The position numbers and the translations under genes are program-made. DNA of 64,000 nt from an uncultured Bacteroidota bacterium (GTDB lineage Bacteria; Bacteroidota; Bacteroidia; Chitinophagales; Chitinophagaceae). The stretch lies in contig CAIYLW010000085.1 in assembly GCA_903927185.1 (NCBI GenBank), positions 62,001 to 126,000 of the forward strand, written 5' to 3'. The notes under the pieces were generated by a model that saw only the letters and a program-made list of their open reading frames with translations, was not told the origin of the DNA and did no database searches. Below, one piece after another: positions 8,925-17,062 of the stretch (within the stretch, counting starts at the first letter, position 1; every line of letters starts with the position of its first letter).

Positions 8925-10238
8925 CTAATTTTTTCTATCCCTTAACCAAATAATCCAAACATAAAATGGAATACCCGACATTAAAAGTAAAAATCCCCAA
9001 TAAACTATTTCTTGTCCGGACCCAATAATTATCCATAAACAAAACAAGAAAGCAAATGAAGATAATAAGATCGTTGATATCCATCCGCTTTTTGTGTTTA
9101 TTTTATTTCCAACACGAATGATGATATATGCGGCTGTTGAAAACAGATACGGTATTAAAATTGTAAGTGTAGAAAGTAAAATTAAAAATTTGAATTGATC
9201 AGCCAAGCCTTTCGTATAATTCATACACATTAATACGGAAACCAACACACTTGAAATAATGATGCCAATTGCAGGAACGCCATTCCCATTTTTTTTTGCA
9301 AATAAAGGAGGAAATAATTTGTCTTTAGCAATAGCAAAAGGAATTTGACCTTGTATCAATATATATCCATTCAATGCGCCAAATGCAGCAATAGCGGCAC
9401 CTGCACTTACCAGATACCTGGCACTAGAGCCCCAGACTAATTCTGCTGCATCGGCAAAAGGGGTAACAGAATGTTGCAAGTTTTTAGCAGGGATCATACC
9501 CATGATACTGATACTACTTACAATATAGATTAAAGTAGTAATTACAGTTCCAAGCATGGTAGCTCTGGAAATAGTTTTATCAGGATTGTCTACACTGCTT
9601 GAAGGAATGGTAGCACATTCTAATCCAAGAAAAGCAAAGAAGGTTAAAGTAGCAGTAGCAGTTATTGCTGAGAAAAAAGTACCCCCACTTGCATTAAATG
9701 GGATAAAATTATTTAATTGGAAAAAAAATAATCCTGCAATCGCAACCAAGATGAGCGGTATTACTTTTAATATAGTAGTAACTAATTGCAATTTACCTGA
9801 AGCCAATATGCCCTTTGTATTTATCCAAGTAAGAAACCAAATAGCAACTAGCCCCGCGGCCACTGCAACTATTGCATTATTGCCAAGGATGGGAAAAAAA
9901 GTACTCATTGCACTTACTAATGAAACAGCAATTGCAGCATTGGTACACCAAAGTGATATCCAATATCCCCAGGCAACTAAGAAACCAGCGAAATCTCCTA
10001 AGCCTTTTTGAGAATAGGCGTACGGACCACCGTCAACCGCAGGCAATAACTTACTTAAATTGGAAAATATTTTAGCTAACAATAATGCCCCTACAGCCGA
10101 TATTACCCATCCAACTAAACTAATAGCACCATAATTTGCCAGTGTGGAGGGCATTAAAAAAACGCCTGCACCAATCATGTTACCAACCACCAATGAGGTG
10201 CTTGTCCATATTCCCAATTTATTCGGGGTCTTTTGCAT
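8925..10238 (-). CDS. APC-family amino acid permease (basic amino acid type)
   Basis: 437 residues with about 12 membrane helices. The start (NKLGIWTSTSLVVGNMIGAG) carries the GxG-type substrate-binding loop of helix 1 of the APC superfamily. The segment GGPYAYSQKGLGDFAGF resembles the AdiC/CadB branch of basic amino acid and polyamine antiporters. The pentein enzyme downstream suggests arginine or a methylated arginine as substrate; that link is inferred from position. Both genes precede a terminator at about 7950. Confidence 0.85.
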   Translation of the reverse strand: MQKTPNKLGIWTSTSLVVGNMIGAGVFLMPSTLANYGAISLVGWVISAVGALLLAKIFSNLSKLLPAVDGGPYAYSQKGLGDFAGFLVAWGYWISLWCTNAAIAVSLVSAMSTFFPILGNNAIVAVAAGLVAIWFLTWINTKGILASGKLQLVTTILKVIPLILVAIAGLFFFQLNNFIPFNASGGTFFSAITATATLTFFAFLGLECATIPSSSVDNPDKTISRATMLGTVITTLIYIVSSISIMGMIPAKNLQHSVTPFADAAELVWGSSARYLVSAGAAIAAFGALNGYILIQGQIPFAIAKDKLFPPLFAKKNGNGVPAIGIIISSVLVSVLMCMNYTKGLADQFKFLILLSTLTILIPYLFSTAAYIIIRVGNKINTKSGWISTILLSSFAFLFCLWIIIGSGQEIVYWGFLLLMSGIPFYVWIIWLRDRKN

Positions 10239-10330
10239 AAGTTATCCCAAATATATTTGTTATTAGGATTACATGATGGACAGATTTATGATTCGTTCAA
10301 AGAGGCTAAATTATAATCAAAAGCTTAAAC

Positions 10331-10987
10331 TTAGTTTTTAATAAAATCAAATTGTTGCACTTGAAACCGTTTTTCCTGAATAATTCTAGCTAGGTTTTTG
10401 AATGTTTCCAATGGTGCTTTAGCAATAAACATATTAACCATCCAAGGTGGAATTCCACCACCAGGGTTAATTTTTAAAGTATACTCTACTTGAATTCTAT
10501 TCAACCCAAAGGGAGTTACTTCCCATGTAGCATTTGAAAATGGAACGCGTTGTAACCCGGCAAGGTCTGGCATTATTTGGTTAATAGTATTAGCCTGAAT
10601 AGTCATTTTTTTTGTGATAGAATCCTGATGTATCAATAAATCAATCACCATGTCTCTATTTAACATGGGCCATGGCAAACTAGCAATAGCATAATAATAA
10701 AGATGATTAGGCGCTAATTTTTTTTCAAGTCTGGCGGTTTTAGTTGCCAATACCCATTCAGGCTGTAATTCGGGCTGTAAAACAATCGCAGCTAAAGCAG
10801 ACAAACTTCCATTTAGTATACAGCTAACTCTAATCGCATTAAATTTTGAATCAGCTAATTTGCCAGTAAAAACTTTAATTCCATCTTTATCTTTTTTTAA
10901 AGACCATTCAGTTTGAGCATTACAAACAACTACAAAAAAAGTACCAGCCAATATCAAAAGTATACTGTAATTAAAAATTCCCTTCAT
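10331..10987 (-). CDS. Secreted START-domain (lipid-binding-like) protein
   Basis: 218 residues with a Sec signal peptide (ending in VVVCNAQ). The mature part follows the START fold: WSLKKDKDGIKVFTG at the beginning, LQPEWVLATKTARLEKK, then YYYAIASLPWPMLNRDMVI and a C-terminal long helix over WMVNMFIAKAPLETFKNLA. START domains bind lipids or other hydrophobic ligands; the bacterial periplasmic versions are not well characterised. It is preceded by its own intergenic region and shows no evident operon partner. Confidence 0.8.
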   Translation of the reverse strand: MKGIFNYSILLILAGTFFVVVCNAQTEWSLKKDKDGIKVFTGKLADSKFNAIRVSCILNGSLSALAAIVLQPELQPEWVLATKTARLEKKLAPNHLYYYAIASLPWPMLNRDMVIDLLIHQDSITKKMTIQANTINQIMPDLAGLQRVPFSNATWEVTPFGLNRIQVEYTLKINPGGGIPPWMVNMFIAKAPLETFKNLARIIQEKRFQVQQFDFIKN

Positions 10988-11080
10988 GTGATTTGTAAGT
11001 TAACGATATCAAGATAGGATTCCTCCTCAAAAAAATATTAAAATATTAGTTAAATAAAATATTTTATTTAATCTATGATT

Positions 11081-11485
11081 TTAAAAAAACAACGCTAGTC
11101 GCTTATTTAATATCCCCATTGCGATATAAAGCATTGGGGATATTAAAAACTCTTGCATACTTGCTGCAATTTCTTTAACCTGATAACTTACCATTCCAAA
11201 TATCCAATCGTATAAACCAATGCATGTAATAGTGCCTAAAAGGCTTATATGCACTATATGCCAGAGATAAAGCATCCAAAAGTTTTGTTGTTCCCGTAAA
11301 TGGGAAGTGCCAACCAGATAAACAATTAATGTAGTTGAAAATTTAATTACATGTCTCCATTTCCTGGGAATTAAAATAGTATCAGCCCTATCTGCAAAAA
11401 ATATATAAAAAAGGCAATAGATTAGTACTATTATAGATAGTCCTATAAAATAACGTTGTTGATTTGATTTATAAAGTCGCAGCAT
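11081..11485 (-). CDS. Small exosortase-associated membrane protein
   Basis: 134 residues with about four hydrophobic segments (FIGLSIIVLIYCLFYIFFAD, TTLIVYLVGTS, MLYLWHIVHISLLGTITCIGLY and SPMLYIAMGIL). Its start overlaps the end of the exosortase gene by 17 bases, so translation is probably coupled. Its size and position fit the small partner proteins of Bacteroidota exosortases such as XrtX. The sequence shows no catalytic motif. A role in exosortase assembly or substrate handling is an inference. Confidence 0.65.
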   Translation of the reverse strand: MLRLYKSNQQRYFIGLSIIVLIYCLFYIFFADRADTILIPRKWRHVIKFSTTLIVYLVGTSHLREQQNFWMLYLWHIVHISLLGTITCIGLYDWIFGMVSYQVKEIAASMQEFLISPMLYIAMGILNKRLALFF

Positions 11486-12068
11486 TGATTTCTGTTTTTC
11501 TGGTAAAACGAACCCAAAGAGCCACTATAACTGAGTAAACAATTGCCTTAAAAATAAAATGGTGCGAAAAATTAAAATAGGGATGATAATATTCTTTGAT
11601 GAATCCAAGAACAGAACACCGTAAAATGTTGATAGCATCAATAATAATCAAACCAAATAAAATAGAAAATGTTTTTCTTAAACCGGATACAGGGAAGCAA
11701 AAAATAAAACCTGCATATATAACCATTAATTCAAGTCCATTACACCCATCAGCAATATGTAATACTTTTTTATTGTAATGAATAATTTTAGTAACTGGCG
11801 CAATTTGAATTTGCCCTTCCATGAATGTGGTATCCGAAATGTTGAACGATTGAAAATTTTGCAGGCCGCTAAATTTATTTAGTATATAAACAGCTGAAGA
11901 TCCTACATGAGAAGTTAAGGGGGCATCAAGTATTCTGTTGTTCATTAAAAATAAAAGAAAAATTATTTTCCATGATATGATTAAAATGCCAGCCTTACCT
12001 AAAAAAAATCTAACAGATTTTGGTATTAATAGATATGAATTTAATATTTTTTTTTGCCTCATACCCAT
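11469..12068 (-). CDS. Exosortase / archaeosortase family transpeptidase (possibly XrtX type)
   Basis: 199 residues with several membrane helices. Exosortases are integral-membrane cysteine transpeptidases that cleave C-terminal sorting signals and hand proteins to the cell surface. The catalytic triad is visible: Cys109 in GCNGLE, Arg150 in NILRCSVLG, and His169/His170 in FSHHF. The length is typical of the short exosortases of Bacteroidota. The overlapping small membrane protein gene suggests the XrtX subfamily, but the subtype is uncertain. I found no protein in the window with a convincing C-terminal sorting signal, so its substrates are probably encoded elsewhere. Confidence 0.88.
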   Translation of the reverse strand: MGMRQKKILNSYLLIPKSVRFFLGKAGILIISWKIIFLLFLMNNRILDAPLTSHVGSSAVYILNKFSGLQNFQSFNISDTTFMEGQIQIAPVTKIIHYNKKVLHIADGCNGLELMVIYAGFIFCFPVSGLRKTFSILFGLIIIDAINILRCSVLGFIKEYYHPYFNFSHHFIFKAIVYSVIVALWVRFTRKTEINAATL

Positions 12069-12274
12069 GTTTAAAAACGGGTTTATTTTTCTATTTTATT
12101 CTATTCATTAGCATGCAACAAAATTTGTAAAATAGAAGTAAGAAAATAGCTATTTGTATTATAATTTTTTTTATATAATAATTTTAGGCATTATATAATG
12201 TTTAGTTCAATAAAAACTAGTAACAAATCAAGTAATCCTATATCTTAAATACTCAATTTATTAAATAATATTAT

Positions 12275-12301
12275 TTGACAATTCCGTCATACTTTTATAA
12301 T
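12275..12301 (+). promoter_or_regulatory. Possible promoter of the LytTR gene
   Basis: TTGACA (12275-12280) and TATAAT (12296-12301) match the classical -35 and -10 boxes, but the spacer is 15 bases and this phylum normally uses a different consensus. It is offered as a candidate only, about 35 bases upstream of the start codon. Confidence 0.3.
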
Positions 12302-12335
12302 AGTGTAATTCTTAAACAAGGAAGCAACTAACAAT

Positions 12336-12668
12336 ATGACTGAGACTAGTAAATTTATTTTTATTAAATCAGACTATAAGCTGATAAAAATATTTATTGC
12401 GGATATAATATTTCTCGCTGGTATGCGGGATTACACTCAGATATATTTAAAGAATAAACCCAACCCCTTAGTTACTTTAATTAATTTAAAAGAGTTTGAA
12501 AAGAAGTTCGAAGAACTTTATTTTGTACGTGTTCATCGATCCTATATCGTATCTCTGAGTCAGGTTGATTCGATTAGTAAAAATGAAATTAATATAGGCA
12601 TCCACAATATTCCAATTGGAAATTCATATCGCGAAAAACTACATATTGCAATAGAAAAGAGCTCCTAG
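12336..12668 (+). CDS. Free-standing LytTR DNA-binding regulator
   Basis: 110 residues that consist almost only of a LytTR domain: FIFIKSDYKLIKIFIADIIF, then GMRDYTQIYLKNK, and the hallmark VRVHRSYIVSLSQVDSI. No receiver, sensor or membrane segment is attached, unlike AlgR/AgrA-type regulators. It is transcribed divergently from the exosortase gene across 267 A+T-rich bases, so it may control that operon or itself. The gene ends in a strong terminator whose stem includes the stop codon. Confidence 0.88.
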   Translation: MTETSKFIFIKSDYKLIKIFIADIIFLAGMRDYTQIYLKNKPNPLVTLINLKEFEKKFEELYFVRVHRSYIVSLSQVDSISKNEINIGIHNIPIGNSYREKLHIAIEKSS

Positions 12669-12686
12669 TAAAAACTAGGAGCTCTT
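12657..12686 (+). terminator. Rho-independent terminator of the LytTR gene
   Basis: A perfect 12-base stem (AAGAGCTCCTAG with CTAGGAGCTCTT) with a 6-base loop, followed by TATTTATT. The left arm contains the TAG stop codon of the LytTR gene. Confidence 0.88.
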
Positions 12687-12706
12687 TATTTATTAGAAGA
12701 CTAAGT

Positions 12707-13036
12707 CTAATGTATTTTTAAACTATCTAAATCCTTCAATGATATCACTGGGAATTGATTGTACTTCATTTTCTCTAAAACCAAACTCGCTACTTTCTTT
12801 GCATCAGATTCTGTTTTAAAACTTCTCAATCCCTCTAATGCAGGAATTGTCATCTGATGAATGTATACCGAATCTTTTTTATAGATGTCATATCCCCACC
12901 CGCCTTCGATTTGAACAGTTTTATAAAAAGGCTGGTCATTTTTTCCTTTCGTATTGAATGGATAAAATTTGACTATAAAAAGAACTAATGCAAAAGCAAA
13001 AAGTATCCAGACAAAATTCTTTTTAATCATTAACAT
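12707..13036 (-). CDS. DUF4907 family protein
   Basis: 109 residues with one N-terminal hydrophobic segment (FVWILFAFALVLFIVKF), so membrane-anchored or exported. The motifs GGWGYDIYKKDSVYIHQMTIPAL and FKTESDAKKVASLVLEKM fit DUF4907, a small family of unknown function often found beside kelch-repeat proteins in Bacteroidota. Its start overlaps the end of the kelch gene by 14 bases, indicating a translationally coupled pair. Confidence 0.75.
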   Translation of the reverse strand: MLMIKKNFVWILFAFALVLFIVKFYPFNTKGKNDQPFYKTVQIEGGWGYDIYKKDSVYIHQMTIPALEGLRSFKTESDAKKVASLVLEKMKYNQFPVISLKDLDSLKIH

Positions 13037-14060
13037 TTAGAACATCGTTTGGTAAGAACTCATCTAAATTGTCGAAATAATAAGTACTATTTCTACCCGC
13101 GATTACGAATCCTCTGCCTTTCACTGTAAAAGCTACAGCGCCGCTTCTTTCTAATCTTTCATATGGAGTTTTCTTTACCCATAAGTCGGTTGCAATATCG
13201 TATTCCCAAGTAGTTTTAGTGTAGGCTCCGTTTTCTCCAACAGATACATATGCTTTAGTTCCGATTGTAAATGCTACAGCATTACTTCTAACGATATCAG
13301 TATAAGTATCATCATAAGTATCGGTACTTGTATTTGCGATATCTCTTAGTTGTTTCCAAGGAGTGCTAGCATTTGATGGATCAAAAACCCAAAAATCACT
13401 TACAGATGTACCATTATTAATGCCAGTTAATACATATGCTTTATTGTTACTTACAAAACTAACAGCGCCAGATCTTTTAGAACCACCAAAACTTGGTAAT
13501 TGAACCCAGGCACCAATTCCATTAACACCTCCATTTGGTGAAAACTGCCATAGATCTTTTGTATATCCACCATCAAATCCTGTAGAAAGATATCCATTTT
13601 GGTTAATACCAAAAGCCACTGCTGAGTATCTTGCGGTACCCGCAAAATCGGCTTTTTGCATCCAACTATTTGTAGCGGGGTTGAATTCCCAGGTATCACT
13701 TAATTTATTAATACCATCAAAACCAGTAGATATATAACCTTTTGTTCCAACTGTAAAGCCTACAGCTGAATTTCGGGCAATACCTGGTAAAGAAGCACGC
13801 TGAATCCAATAATTTTTATTCGGATCATACGCCCATAGATCACTGTACCTAATTGTACCGTCATAACCTGTGCCAATATATGCTGTGTCACCAATTGCGA
13901 AACTAATTGCACCAGTTCTTACATTACCATCAAATTCTGATCTTTTTACCCAGTTGCCACTTGTATCTGTTGTAACAGTATTAGTAGTTTTAGTACAAGA
14001 AACAATAATTAAGACAATACTAATGGGCAGGATAATGAAATTTTTTATTTTTTGCATCAT
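13023..14060 (-). CDS. Kelch-repeat lipoprotein
   Basis: 345 residues. The signal peptide ends in a lipobox (IVLIIVSC), so the mature protein is a lipoprotein probably at the outer membrane. Five or six kelch units follow, each with a G-Y-STG-D-G-type turn, an S/D-x-W-x-Y/F-P strand and a W-x-x-x-x-x-PG-AR element (for example YISTGFDGINKLSDTWEFNP). Kelch propellers usually bind proteins or glycans. It forms a pair with the DUF4907 gene and is divergent from the DUF4270 gene 298 bases away. Confidence 0.85.
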   Translation of the reverse strand: MMQKIKNFIILPISIVLIIVSCTKTTNTVTTDTSGNWVKRSEFDGNVRTGAISFAIGDTAYIGTGYDGTIRYSDLWAYDPNKNYWIQRASLPGIARNSAVGFTVGTKGYISTGFDGINKLSDTWEFNPATNSWMQKADFAGTARYSAVAFGINQNGYLSTGFDGGYTKDLWQFSPNGGVNGIGAWVQLPSFGGSKRSGAVSFVSNNKAYVLTGINNGTSVSDFWVFDPSNASTPWKQLRDIANTSTDTYDDTYTDIVRSNAVAFTIGTKAYVSVGENGAYTKTTWEYDIATDLWVKKTPYERLERSGAVAFTVKGRGFVIAGRNSTYYFDNLDEFLPNDVLNVND

Positions 14061-14358
14061 ATAAATTTTGCTGAAATTATCATCAGCTGATTTCCTAAAA
14101 TCGTTAAAATGGATTTATAGCTCTTATTTAAAGACGAATATACGATTATTTTCTGCAAACGATTTCAGAGTGCCTAAATATTTTTTTAATTAATACAAGG
14201 TCAATCTGCCAATAAGCAATAATTCTGCCGATAAATACTATATCTTTATCGTTTTAAAATAGTCGTTAATCCATACTAACAATTTTCTAACACCTAGCTC
14301 TGCTAACATTGCTTCCTATTTTGATATAACTTAGTTCCTTCTCTTATAATATTTTGAA

Positions 14359-15705
14359 ATGATTACAAAGAAATATGTTGGTTTTTTATTGATTTTTGTT
14401 CTTCTGATTTCCTCTTGTACAAAGGTTGATATTTCTTTCGGGAACTACTATCTAGATAACAACTATACTCAGATTATTAAAGTTGATACGTTTTCCACAG
14501 AACTGTCTACCGTTTTAATTGATTCATTTGCTACTTCTAATAATGGTAGTCTTTGGATTGGTAGCTACTTGGATCCAGAATTTGGTTTTATTAAAACCAA
14601 GGCATATACGGAGTTGGTTCCACCAGCTTATACAAATACTTATGCCAATACCACTTTTGATTCTATCGCATTAATCATAAAACTCAATAAAAAGTTTTAC
14701 GGAGATAGTACTAAAGTGCTTCATATTGATGTAAAAAGGTTGTCAGATCCGATTAGCCCTTATTCAACAACGCCATTGGAACTATTCAACACCCAGCAAT
14801 TTGCATCATATAGCAGCACATTAGGGAGTACCGATGTAATAGTAAGACCAAATCTTACAGATACCATCGCTATCCGACTTAGTGATGCGCTAGGAAAAGA
14901 GTTTTTAAACAAACTTAAAGACCCGAATAATACTGAAATGATCAGCTCAACTGCTTTTGTTCAATATTTCAAAGGAATAGAATTGAGTTCTTCTGCTAAC
15001 AGTTCAATTGTTTTAGGATGTAACGATAGTTTAAAAATGCGTTTGTATTATAAAACGCCTTCTATTTATAATCAGCAAGCCACTTTGGATTTTAAAATCC
15101 CTACTGATGCCAATAATGTATATGATGCGATTAATAGATTCACTTATATCTCTTCAGACAGAACTGGGACTGCATTACAAAACTTAAACGATCAAACGAA
15201 AGAAATTAGTGCTAGCCAAATGGGCAATGCCGCCTATTCTCAATATTTTACAAGAGTTGTTCCGAAACTAAGATTCCCCAATATTGGAGACGTTCAAAAA
15301 TTGCCAAACTTTGTAAAATTAGTAAAAGCAAGCCTAATTTTAAGACCAGTTCAGAAATCGTATACGAGTATATTAACACTACCTCCCACATTGACAATGT
15401 ATTTAACAACTCAGTTAAATCTAATTGGTGCAAATTTTACAACTGTAAGTGGTGCCAAAGCTGCAGCTCAAACTGGCAACCTGTTTGTTGATGATTTATT
15501 CGGACAAAACACAAACTATAGCTATGATGTAACTGATTATATCAAAAGTCTTATTGCTGATGCCTCAATAAATAAGAATGGATTAATGATTTTACCTGGA
15601 GCGTCACAAGCATATGGCAGTCAATTTTCCAGATTAAAAATTGGTGACAAAAATAATATTAACGGAAAATTGGAATTGCAATTATTCTATATCACAGTTC
15701 AATAA
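14359..15705 (+). CDS. DUF4270 family lipoprotein
   Basis: 448 residues with a lipoprotein signal (LLIFVLLISSC). The mature sequence begins with VDISFGNYYLDNNYTQIIKVDTFS and WIGSYLDPEFGFIKTKAY, the characteristic start of DUF4270, a Bacteroidota surface family of unknown function. The rest is beta-rich without repeats. It is separated by only ten bases from the outer-membrane protein gene downstream, so the two are likely co-transcribed. The 298-base divergent region upstream is shared with the kelch/DUF4907 pair. Confidence 0.85.
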   Translation: MITKKYVGFLLIFVLLISSCTKVDISFGNYYLDNNYTQIIKVDTFSTELSTVLIDSFATSNNGSLWIGSYLDPEFGFIKTKAYTELVPPAYTNTYANTTFDSIALIIKLNKKFYGDSTKVLHIDVKRLSDPISPYSTTPLELFNTQQFASYSSTLGSTDVIVRPNLTDTIAIRLSDALGKEFLNKLKDPNNTEMISSTAFVQYFKGIELSSSANSSIVLGCNDSLKMRLYYKTPSIYNQQATLDFKIPTDANNVYDAINRFTYISSDRTGTALQNLNDQTKEISASQMGNAAYSQYFTRVVPKLRFPNIGDVQKLPNFVKLVKASLILRPVQKSYTSILTLPPTLTMYLTTQLNLIGANFTTVSGAKAAAQTGNLFVDDLFGQNTNYSYDVTDYIKSLIADASINKNGLMILPGASQAYGSQFSRLKIGDKNNINGKLELQLFYITVQ

Positions 15706-15715
15706 AAGGTAATTA

Positions 15716-16966
15716 ATGAATAAGTCTATATATATCATACCATTCCTATTTTTAGTCTTCTTGAAAACTAATGCTCAAAATAATAATTCTCCATATTCAA
15801 TTATTGGAATTGGTGATATTGAGAAAAGTAATTTTGATAGATCAACAGGTATGGGGTCTGCAGGATTAGCTTTAAATTCTAATCGTTTTTTGTATCAAGC
15901 CAATCCGGCTTCCTTTGTTTCTTTAGATAATCAATTCTTTTATTTTGATGTGTCATCAAGATATAAATCAGTTAATTATTCTGGTGCACCAATTGTTGAT
16001 CCAACTCAAGCAACATCGTCTGATTTACAATTCAGAAAAATTGCTGCAGCTGTTAAATTAAAAAAACGATGGGCCATCAGTGTGGGGCTATTGCCTTATA
16101 GTACTGTTAATTATTCCTTCATTGGATCAAAGTCGATACTTGGAACTAATTCTAGCGCATCGGCTTATTACACAGGAGTTGGCAGTACCAATAAATTATA
16201 CATCACCAATAGTTTTGCAATTACAAAAGACTTAAGTGTTGGTATTGAGTTTGATGATATATTCGGACAAATTAAAGAAACTGAAACTATTGCCCCTGGA
16301 ATTGTAGATAATACCTTGGTTACAAATAGGAATATTCTAATTGGAAAGTCGCTTTTTAAGGCTGGCTTACAATATGGATTTAATCTTAATAAAAAAGTGA
16401 GAATAAAGATGGGTGGAACCATTACTCAAAAGGCGTCGATTAATGCAGATTATACCCTTTTAGTAACTGACGGAACTACTACTGTAGTGAATAATGAAAA
16501 CTACAAAAAACAATTTTTTACTTTACCAGCTACCTACGCAGGAGGAATTGCAGCAATATTTAATAACTCAATTACGGTCGCTGCAGATTATACAACCCAA
16601 AATTGGGCTGCTAATAACACTTCAGGTTTAAGTTATTCATTGGTTGATAGTAGAAAATTTGCCTTAGGTGCAGAATATTCAAATAAAGTAACCTACTTTA
16701 ATCAAACATTAGAAAAATATTATCTTCAAACTGGTGTATTCTATGCCGACTCATATTTGAAAATAAATGGTATACAATTAAAAAATTATGGACTAAGTTT
16801 TGGAGTTGGTGGACAACTTAAAAGAAGTGGTTTAGGTTTGCAATTAGCTTTGGAATTAGGGCTAAACGGAACTACTGATAATAATCTAATTAAAGAAAGA
16901 TATACTCAATTTAATTTCACGATCAGCTATAGAGACCTTTGGTTTATTAAACGTAAATACGATTAA
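15716..16966 (+). CDS. Outer-membrane beta-barrel protein
   Basis: 416 residues with a Sec signal peptide (MNKSIYIIPFLFLVFLKTNA). The mature N-terminus (SPYSIIGIGDIEKSNFDRSTGMGSAG and the later QANPASFVSLDNQFFYFD) resembles the long-chain-fatty-acid-transporter-like (FadL/OmpP1) barrel family of Bacteroidota. It ends in beta strands and an aromatic-rich tail. It follows the DUF4270 gene closely and is followed by a strong double hairpin. A role as the membrane partner of the DUF4270 lipoprotein is an inference from position. Confidence 0.75.
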   Translation: MNKSIYIIPFLFLVFLKTNAQNNNSPYSIIGIGDIEKSNFDRSTGMGSAGLALNSNRFLYQANPASFVSLDNQFFYFDVSSRYKSVNYSGAPIVDPTQATSSDLQFRKIAAAVKLKKRWAISVGLLPYSTVNYSFIGSKSILGTNSSASAYYTGVGSTNKLYITNSFAITKDLSVGIEFDDIFGQIKETETIAPGIVDNTLVTNRNILIGKSLFKAGLQYGFNLNKKVRIKMGGTITQKASINADYTLLVTDGTTTVVNNENYKKQFFTLPATYAGGIAAIFNNSITVAADYTTQNWAANNTSGLSYSLVDSRKFALGAEYSNKVTYFNQTLEKYYLQTGVFYADSYLKINGIQLKNYGLSFGVGGQLKRSGLGLQLALELGLNGTTDNNLIKERYTQFNFTISYRDLWFIKRKYD

Positions 16967-16993
16967 TACTACTTCTTAGTAATATAAATCCTT

Positions 16994-17024
16994 ATTATTC
17001 AACAATAATAAACTGTTGAATAAT
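16994..17024 (+). terminator. First hairpin after the barrel gene
   Basis: An 11-base perfect inverted repeat (ATTATTCAACA with TGTTGAATAAT) with a 9-base loop. Its right arm shares bases 17021-17024 with the next hairpin, so the two cannot form fully at the same time. Confidence 0.6.
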
Positions 17025-17062
17025 GTAAAAATGAATTCTAAATAGAATTCATTTTTACATTA
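17021..17062. terminator. Convergent bidirectional terminator with a 19-base stem
   Basis: Bases 17021-17039 and 17044-17062 are perfect inverted repeats with a 4-base loop. The stem lies between two convergent genes and includes the stop codon of the minus-strand oxidoreductase gene. The A and T runs in the arms serve as U-tracts in either direction. Confidence 0.8.
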
